Below are positions 1-4,132 of a stretch of 8,762 nt of DNA, piece after piece. The translations under genes were made by a program, and so were the position numbers. The notes beneath the pieces were generated by a model. It had not been told where the DNA came from and did no database searches. It worked only from the letters and a program-made list of their open reading frames with translations. This stretch comes from Chloroflexota bacterium (GTDB lineage: Bacteria; Chloroflexota; UBA5177; JANWHV01), in contig JANWHV010000135.1 of NCBI GenBank assembly GCA_025450255.1, forward strand, positions 1-8,762, read 5' to 3'. Numbering within the stretch: the first letter of the stretch is position 1; the number at the start of each line of letters is the position of its first letter.

Positions 1-876
1 CGGCCGCCAGGCGAGCGGTCCGTCGCCGCGCCGGCCGCCGCGCGCCCCGCGACCCGGGGCCGCGCGCCATCCGACGTCGCTCCCGCCCTCGTGCCTGAGC
101 CGCCCTTCTGGGGCGCGCGAACGCTTGACGGTATCGATTTCGCGCGGGTCTTCAAATACCTGGCTCTGCGCTCATTGTTCCGGCTGTCGTGGGGAGCGCG
201 TAACACCAGCGGCGCCGAGTGGACGCGCCTGCTCAAAGACGACTTCATGCCCCGCCTGCGGCGCATGCAGCGTGAGGCGATCGAGACCGGCTGGATGCGG
301 CCCCGCGCCGTGTATGGCTACTACCCGTGCTACCGTGCCGGCGATGACCTGGTGATCCTCTCGCCCGACCAGCCGCGCCTGGAGATCGAGCGCTTCACCT
401 TCCCGCGGCAGGCGGACGAACAGCGACTGTGCATTAGCGACTATTATGGCGACGACCCGGATAGCCCAGACGTGGTGGCGTTCCAGTTGGTGACCGTTGG
501 CCAGGAGGCGACGGCGCTTACCGAGCGCTTGCAGCAGGCGGGAGACTATTCGGCCAGCTTCTTCGCGCATGGGCTCAGCGTGGAAACCGCTGAAGCGTTA
601 GCCGAATACGTTCACCGCCACATCCGTCGTGAACTAGGGCTTGGCGCCACGCAGGGGAAGCGTTACTCCTGGGGCTATCCCGCCTGTCCGGACTTGTCGG
701 ACCACACAAAGGTCTTCACATTGCTACCCGCGGATCGCATCGGCGTTGAGCTCACCTCCGCGTTCCAGCTCGTGCCCGAGCAATCCACGGTGGCGATCGT
801 CGCGCACCATGCCAAGTCACGCTATTTCTCGGTCCGGGCCGAACGTCATGATCTGGTTGGCGCGGGAGAGGCATAG
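1..876 (+). CDS. metH: Cobalamin-dependent methionine synthase, C-terminal reactivation domain (5'-truncated by window edge)
   Basis: This is the tail of MetH, which transfers a methyl group from methyltetrahydrofolate to homocysteine through a bound cobalamin in the cytoplasm. The part seen is the activation domain, which binds S-adenosylmethionine to re-methylate cobalamin that has become oxidised. The frame is open from base 1 with no stop, so the gene starts outside the window. The first 30 or so visible residues are Ala/Pro/Arg-rich, as expected of an interdomain linker. Counting from the GTG at 91, family landmarks are PPFWGAR (4-10), AVYGYYPC (73-80) followed by GDDL, the signature RYSWGYPACPD (191-201), and SRYFSV near the end (243-248). 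In the family the RxxxGYPACPD segment contacts the AdoMet. No ribosome binding site precedes the GTG at 91, which argues against a free-standing activation-domain protein. The 3' end overlaps the convergent minus-strand gene by 31 bases. The family call is secure; the full gene length cannot be seen. Confidence 0.93.
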   Translation, partial: RPPGERSVAAPAAARPATRGRAPSDVAPALVPEPPFWGARTLDGIDFARVFKYLALRSLFRLSWGARNTSGAEWTRLLKDDFMPRLRRMQREAIETGWMRPRAVYGYYPCYRAGDDLVILSPDQPRLEIERFTFPRQADEQRLCISDYYGDDPDSPDVVAFQLVTVGQEATALTERLQQAGDYSASFFAHGLSVETAEALAEYVHRHIRRELGLGATQGKRYSWGYPACPDLSDHTKVFTLLPADRIGVELTSAFQLVPEQSTVAIVAHHAKSRYFSVRAERHDLVGAGEA

Positions 877-1778
877 CCGATTCGGCTCTCAGCTTGCTCA
901 CTGTTACAGTGCTCTGCCCAGTAGTGGTGCGTCTTGGCGGCGACGGTGATCACGTTTTTGATTTCACCGTCGAGGCGATACGCCGGCCCGACCGGCAGGT
1001 AGAGCACCGGGCCTTCGCGCCGCACGCTGACGTTCTCCACCGCTATGGCGCGGAGTAGCCAGCGCGCCATGCGCTCGCTTACGCAGCACAGCCCAAGCCA
1101 GCCGGGTAGCGCGCTCGACACAACCGGCAGGCCGGTGACGAGGCGCAGGCCGCGCTCGATCTCCGCCAGCACCGCCGCGTAATCCGCGGGAGCGCCGGCG
1201 ATCTCGCCGGGGGTCGCGGGCTCGAGCAGCGGGTCGCGGTGCGGCGGGCCGCCGGCGAGCGCCAGATCGCAGAAATCTGTCCACATGCGGTCCCAGGCGA
1301 CCAGACCCCGATCGTCGAAGCGCATAGGAGCGGATCCCATCGGCAGCATGCAGACGGCCTGGCCCTCTCGATACCGCGGCGGCAACAAGTCCAGGGGCGC
1401 GATTGGCCCCACGGCGGCGTGGCCGTGCGGCCGGCTGAAGCGCAGGATCGGCGTCTCGACGAGCGCCCGCCAGTCCAGCTCCACCACGGCGCCGCCGATA
1501 ATCGTAACGTCATCGTCGGTGAGAAAGTCGCGCCAGATACTGTACGTGCCGGCTGGGAGGGTGGGAAAGACGGCGGCGAACATCGTGCTCGCGCCCATCT
1601 TGCGTTCGAGGACCTCCACGTGCGTCCTGAGGGCGGCATTGTCCCTCGGGCTGATGTCGATTTCCCGACCGCGCAGCTCTTCCGTTGTGTACACCAGGAG
1701 CGCGCCGACGTCGTCGCCGATGTCGAGCACGACGTGGCCGGTATCCGCGCGCTCCGCCAAAGCCGTGGCCATGAACAT
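846..1778 (-). CDS. Uncharacterised two-part protein, about 310 residues
   Basis: I do not recognise a characterised family. The N-terminal part (about 14-103) has the pattern GHVVLDIG, VGALLVY, RTHVEVLER, AAVFPTLPAGTYSIW and GGAVVELDW. From memory it resembles short uncharacterised actinobacterial and Chloroflexota proteins, some loosely labelled phospholipase; I see no catalytic motif that supports that label. The C-terminal part (about 160-290) looks strongly constrained: AWDRMWTDFCDLALAGGPPH (161-180), LGLCCVSERMARWLLRAI (228-245), ENVSVRREG, EIKNVIT and AKTHHYW (281-287). The Cys-Cys pair, the PPH and the HHYW segment could bind a metal or cofactor, but that is a guess. There is no signal peptide or membrane segment, so it is probably cytoplasmic. 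A GAGGAG lies only 3 bases before the ATG at 1778 but 9 bases before a second in-frame ATG at 1772, so the real start may be 1772 (308 residues). The long open frame, the ribosome binding site and protein-like composition make it a real gene. Confidence 0.8.
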   Translation of the reverse strand: MFMATALAERADTGHVVLDIGDDVGALLVYTTEELRGREIDISPRDNAALRTHVEVLERKMGASTMFAAVFPTLPAGTYSIWRDFLTDDDVTIIGGAVVELDWRALVETPILRFSRPHGHAAVGPIAPLDLLPPRYREGQAVCMLPMGSAPMRFDDRGLVAWDRMWTDFCDLALAGGPPHRDPLLEPATPGEIAGAPADYAAVLAEIERGLRLVTGLPVVSSALPGWLGLCCVSERMARWLLRAIAVENVSVRREGPVLYLPVGPAYRLDGEIKNVITVAAKTHHYWAEHCNSEQAESRIGYASPAPTRS

Positions 1779-1781
1779 TCT

Positions 1782-1787
1782 CTCCTC
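1782..1787 (-). promoter_or_regulatory. Shine-Dalgarno site of the 310-residue protein
   Basis: The minus strand reads GAGGAG here. It lies 3 bases before the ATG at 1778 and 9 bases before the ATG at 1772. The second spacing is the more usual one, so this site favours translation from 1772. Confidence 0.6.
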
Positions 1788-1790
1788 AGT

Positions 1791-2007
1791 CCCGCCCGCG
1801 TGTCGGCGGCAATGTCTTGCCGGTCGTGAAGGTGTTCACCTCTGACAAATCTTGCGTGCGCGGACTAGAGGGCGACGCGGAGATTCGTGAGTCACCTGCT
1901 CCCGTCTTGCTTCGATTATCGGTAATACGGCGCGACCGGCGGATCGGATCAACGGGCCGTGACGGACGTATTCTGGTGGGCCATGATCATTGCCTTGCAA
2001 TTTGGGC
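1791..2007. other. Divergent intergenic region between the unknown gene and the cold-shock gene
   Basis: This stretch has no convincing gene. It must hold the promoter of the minus-strand 310-residue gene, but I could not find a good -35/-10 pair on that strand. A dyad AGGTG-TT-CACCT sits at 1830-1841, about 52 bases upstream of the minus-strand start, where an operator would be plausible. A TGATCA palindrome lies just before the cold-shock promoter. Base composition becomes more AT-rich towards 2000, as expected near a promoter. Confidence 0.45.
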
Positions 2008-2039
2008 TTGACACACAAGATTGGAGAATCTGCTATACT
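2008..2039 (+). promoter_or_regulatory. Sigma-70-type promoter of the cold-shock gene, with long spacer and dyad
   Basis: A perfect -35 TTGACA (2008-2013) and an extended -10, TGC-TATACT (2031-2039, hexamer 2034-2039), are separated by 20 bases rather than the usual 17. Within the spacer lies the inverted repeat AGATT-GGAG-AATCT (2018-2031). The extended -10 could compensate for the poor spacing, or an activator could use the dyad. Transcription would start near 2046, giving a leader of about 65 bases before the cold-shock start codon. Confidence 0.65.
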
Positions 2040-2045
2040 TGTAGA

Positions 2046-2106
2046 TTGCCGAGGGGAATAATCGATTGAGCTGGCATCCGGCCAGTGGTCTCTGACGGCA
2101 GAAGGA
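2046..2106 (+). promoter_or_regulatory. Structured 5' leader of the cold-shock mRNA
   Basis: Two nested pairings can be drawn by eye. An outer stem joins TGCCG (2047-2051) to CGGCA (2096-2100), with a possible extra T-G pair outside it. An inner hairpin is CTGGC-ATCCG-GCCAG (2071-2085). The outer stem closes at the base before the AAGGA ribosome binding site (2102-2106). Cold-shock mRNAs often have structured, temperature-responsive leaders, so this one may influence translation. No folding energy was computed. Confidence 0.4.
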
Positions 2107-2111
2107 CAATG

Positions 2112-2324
2112 ATGGCACAGGGTACAATCGCACGAGTGACCGACCGGGGCTTTGGATTCATTCAGCAGGATCAGGGCGGCGAGGATCTTTTCTTCCATAG
2201 CTCTGCTCTGCAGAATGTTACGTTTGACGATCTGCGCCGTGGCGACACGGTACAGTACGACGCGGAAGCAGACCCCCGTGGTCGCGGCAACCGTGCCGTA
2301 AACGTGCAGAAGGTCGAGCGCTAA
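2112..2324 (+). CDS. Cold-shock protein, CspA family
   Basis: This is a single cold-shock (OB-fold) domain of 70 residues. Members bind single-stranded RNA or DNA and act as RNA chaperones and anti-terminators in the cytoplasm. Both RNA-binding motifs are visible: RNP1 as DRGFGFIQ (11-18) and RNP2 as DLFFHSS (25-31). They are followed by the usual GDTVQYD (44-50) and the closing AVNVQKVE strand. The first strand reads GTIARV instead of the classical GTVKWFN, so the Trp and Phe usual there are absent; this is common in the shorter variants outside enterobacteria. I chose the ATG at 2112 because AAGGA (2102-2106) is 5 bases upstream and the protein then begins MAQGTIARV, matching family length. 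An ATG at 2109 would add one Met, and a GTG at 2085 lies inside the leader hairpin and is unlikely. It is monocistronic, facing the convergent YihY-family gene. Confidence 0.92.
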   Translation: MAQGTIARVTDRGFGFIQQDQGGEDLFFHSSALQNVTFDDLRRGDTVQYDAEADPRGRGNRAVNVQKVER

Positions 2325-2331
2325 CTCGTCT

Positions 2332-2346
2332 GCCCCGTTATGGGGT
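2332..2346 (+). other. Small GC hairpin just after the cold-shock gene
   Basis: CCCC-GTTAT-GGGG (2333-2345), with a possible flanking G-T pair, lies 8 bases after the stop codon. It has a short stem and no T tract, so on its own it is a weak terminator candidate. It may protect the 3' end of the transcript. Confidence 0.3.
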
Positions 2347-2364
2347 GAACAGGTTGGTGTTTGA

Positions 2365-2410
2365 GGCGGGGCGGGGTCCATACAGGAACCCCCCCCCCCC
2401 TCATATTTAT
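2365..2410 (+). terminator. Candidate terminator of the cold-shock gene, G/C-run hairpin plus T-rich tail
   Basis: A G-rich arm (GGCGGGGCGGGG, 2365-2376, then TCC) faces a C-rich arm ending in 12 consecutive C (2389-2400). GGGGT (2373-2377) pairs with ACCCC (2388-2392), and CC pairs with GG across a 5-base loop. Further G-C pairing is possible in several sliding registers. The T-rich stretch TCATATTTAT follows at once. It lies 40 bases after the cold-shock stop in a convergent intergenic region, a sensible terminator position, although the tail is not a pure T run. Confidence 0.4.
2389..2400. repeat. Homopolymer of 12 C
   Basis: Twelve consecutive C residues end directly at an AT-rich segment. 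Such runs are prone to replication slippage and sequencing error. It is outside any coding sequence I accept, so length changes would not shift a reading frame here. Confidence 0.85.
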
Positions 2411-2425
2411 ACCTGTTTATAATAT
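2403..2425. other. AT-rich stem-loop
   Basis: ATATT plus ATA (one bulged T) pairs with TAT plus AATAT around a CCTGTT loop. It is an isolated AT island in GC-rich surroundings and contains TATAAT at 2418-2423. No -35 lies at a suitable distance (the poly-C run occupies that place), so I do not call it a promoter. Confidence 0.3.
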
Positions 2426-2482
2426 TTGCGATGTCAATCGGCGCGCGTACGGTCCGCCGCTGACATGCACGAGTATTCCGCT

Positions 2483-2502
2483 CCGCGCGTTTGACCGCGC
2501 GG
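2483..2502 (-). terminator. GC hairpin downstream of the YihY-family gene
   Basis: A perfect 7-base inverted repeat, CCGCGCG-TTTGAC-CGCGCGG, begins 10 bases beyond the stop of the minus-strand gene. It would form a strong hairpin on either strand. No T run follows on either strand, so it could be a factor-dependent or intrinsic-like terminator, or an mRNA-stabilising end. The position supports a role at the 3' end of the YihY-family transcript. Confidence 0.4.
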
Positions 2503-2512
2503 CGGTCCGATA

Positions 2513-3721
2513 CTACTCAATCGGCTGTTCGGGCCGGCGCTCTCGCTCGCCGTGCGGCGCGTTCTTCATGGCGTCGTCGACGCCTGGCGATCCCTGGTCC
2601 AGTGCCGCCGCGTGTCGCATTACTCGCTCCCGCCCAACCTTATATGAATCGCGTATCAGGCCGGAGAATGGCAGTGGCTCTCTGTGCCGGTGGGGCCTCT
2701 GCCGCCGCCGGTTCGTGCGGAACGGGCCGCGCGTCATCATCAGGATCCGCGTGATGTCGTATTGCCAGGGTGCCAGGCCCATGCTCAACGCGTTGATCTG
2801 GGCGCCGATCAGCAGCATCAGCGAGAAGAACCATACCCAGGTGATGGTGATGATTACCGTGCCGATGGTCGCGGCGCCGTACTGCGTCGTGCCGATAAAG
2901 TGTGCCGCGTAAAACGGGAAGGCGGTATTGACCAGCCACATCGCCATTGCGGCGAACAACGCGCCGCGCCACGTTTCGCGCCACAAAATAGGCATGTTCG
3001 GTACGACGGTATAGATCACCGTGAGCAATATGAACAGCGAGAACAACCCCACTCCCAGACCGACCACCGCCGAAAACGTCCCCGTCAACTCGCTGGGCAT
3101 CACCCTTCCCAGGGTCGTCGTTGCCGATGCCAACAGGAACGACGATACAAAGGAGAGCGGCAGCAGTATGACGAACACGAGGATCAGCACCAGCGCCATG
3201 GCCTTCTGGGGCAGGAAATCGCGCGTCTTGACGCGGTAGATGAACGCGAAGGCGCTCTCGATCGAGCCGAAGAGATTCGATCCACCCCACAGAAGCCCCA
3301 GAATAGTCACCACCGTCAGAACACCGCTCGCCTTGTGAATCGAGTCGATCAGGCCCGCCACGTTGGCGTCCTTGCTCACGGAGGATGGCAAGACAAGCGC
3401 GATTTGCTCGGCGAAGCTACTCGCCCGTGCCGAGGAGGCAGGCAACAAGGCCAGAAACAGCACCACGGCGAGAATCAATGGCACAAAAGAGGTCAGCACG
3501 CTAAACGCGACCATGCTGACGAGGTTCATCGTGCAGTCGTTGCCGAACTTAAAAAAGAGATCCACGGCATAACCGGACGTCATCTCCCGCCAGGATCGCT
3601 TCGGAGGCTGTGTTCCAGGCTCAACGCGCGATCGTTCACGCGCGACGGCGCGAGCGCCGGTATGTTTCCAGCCCTGGCCTTGCGGCGAATTAAACGGCCG
3701 CGTCACGCCGCCGGCCTCCAC
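2513..3721 (-). CDS. YihY/virulence factor BrkB family inner-membrane protein
   Basis: This is a 402-residue polytopic membrane protein. About six hydrophobic segments lie near residues 68-93, 133-152, 172-199, 215-241, 250-272 and 282-309, matching the six-helix core of the family. Family-like motifs are YTVVPNMPILWRETWRGAL (237-255) and WVWFFSLMLLIGAQINAL (295-312). The biochemical role of YihY/BrkB proteins is unsettled; older 'ribonuclease BN' labels for this family are regarded as mistaken. The start is uncertain. The GTG at 3721 gives a basic 46-residue extension and has no good ribosome binding site. The ATG at 3583 would begin close to the first helix but has GGGAG directly against it. 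The tail after residue 330 is long, basic and hydrophilic (Arg/His-rich, then Glu/Arg-rich) and probably cytoplasmic. It is a single gene, convergent with the cold-shock gene and divergent from the giant surface protein. Confidence 0.88.
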   Translation of the reverse strand: MEAGGVTRPFNSPQGQGWKHTGARAVARERSRVEPGTQPPKRSWREMTSGYAVDLFFKFGNDCTMNLVSMVAFSVLTSFVPLILAVVLFLALLPASSARASSFAEQIALVLPSSVSKDANVAGLIDSIHKASGVLTVVTILGLLWGGSNLFGSIESAFAFIYRVKTRDFLPQKAMALVLILVFVILLPLSFVSSFLLASATTTLGRVMPSELTGTFSAVVGLGVGLFSLFILLTVIYTVVPNMPILWRETWRGALFAAMAMWLVNTAFPFYAAHFIGTTQYGAATIGTVIITITWVWFFSLMLLIGAQINALSMGLAPWQYDITRILMMTRGPFRTNRRRQRPHRHREPLPFSGLIRDSYKVGRERVMRHAAALDQGSPGVDDAMKNAPHGERERRPEQPIE

Positions 3722-4029
3722 CGGTCACCGTACGCGCCGGCGCTTGATGGTCGCGGCAATGCCAATCCAGCGTGTTCCGGGCTTCCCCGAAAGCATGCGT
3801 CGCAACTGATGTCCGTCATACGCACTCGGTCCATCGCCTGTCGATTGGCCTCTCCGACCACCTGGCCCATTGAAAGGGTACACACTGTGGCGCTTGCCCG
3901 CCGATCGACCACCTGTGAGCGTGGGATGCCACGCCAACCGTGAAACTTCAGGGTCTATTCATGCCCTTTAAGGCTATAGTGTGAAGTATGGGGCCTCGCC
4001 CGCGGCAGTTGAGGCTTGTGCCTGGGTCG

Positions 4030-4057
4030 CGTTCTCCTAGAGAACGAAACCTGGTTT
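4030..4057. promoter_or_regulatory. Two abutting palindromes upstream of the surface-protein gene
   Basis: The first is CGTTCTC-CTA-GAGAACG (4030-4046), a perfect 7-base inverted repeat with a 3-base centre. The second, AAACC-T-GGTTT (4047-4057), starts at the next base. They lie about 75-100 bases before the start codon, where an operator could sit. The 3-base loop of the first suits a protein-bound dyad as well as an RNA hairpin. I cannot assign a regulator. Confidence 0.45.
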
Positions 4058-4122
4058 TCTCATCTACACTAAAGTTCATGCGCGCCAGGTTGACACGCCG
4101 AGCGCGATTAGTAGCGCTGCTA

Positions 4123-4126
4123 GGAG
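4123..4126 (+). promoter_or_regulatory. Shine-Dalgarno site of the surface-protein gene
   Basis: GGAG lies 6 bases before the GTG at 4133. This spacing fixes GTG as the start and places the signal peptide at the very N terminus. Confidence 0.8.
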
Positions 4127-4132
4127 TTACTT

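Larger units (their letters stand above)
3722..4132. other. Divergent intergenic region between the YihY-family gene and the giant surface protein
   Basis: This 411-base stretch has no convincing gene; short open frames here lack ribosome binding sites and familiar sequence. Visible elements are a GCGTGG-GATG-CCACGC hairpin (3919-3934) and a -10-like TATAGT (3975-3980) without a matching -35. Then come the palindromes at 4030-4057, a lone TTGACA (4090-4095) with no -10 at the right distance, and an AGCGC/GCGCT dyad (4101-4118) just before the ribosome binding site. Neither gene's promoter can be named with confidence. Confidence 0.5.

Noticed and set aside
91..876. Stand-alone activation-domain gene starting at the GTG at 91
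   Set aside because: The frame is open to the left edge and no ribosome binding site precedes the GTG, so it is better read as the 3' part of a longer metH.
1239..1845. Two overlapping plus-strand open frames of about 190 codons
   Set aside because: Both are shadows of the 310-residue minus-strand gene, common in GC-rich DNA. They show no family motif.
1836..2381. Minus-strand open frame of 181 codons covering the cold-shock gene
   Set aside because: It is antisense to a well-supported cold-shock gene, has no ribosome binding site, and shows no recognisable domain.
3703..3937. Two short minus-strand frames of about 70 codons upstream of the YihY-family gene
   Set aside because: They overlap each other and the start of the YihY-family gene, lack good ribosome binding sites and resemble nothing known. 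A real small gene cannot be fully excluded.
2684..3943. Plus-strand open frame of 419 codons
   Set aside because: It lies antisense to the YihY-family gene, is extremely rich in Arg/Gln/His, has no ribosome binding site or familiar motif, and disappears against the clear membrane protein on the other strand.
4090..4095. Isolated TTGACA before the giant gene
   Set aside because: No -10-like hexamer lies 15-20 bases downstream; that position holds GC-rich sequence. It was not called a promoter.
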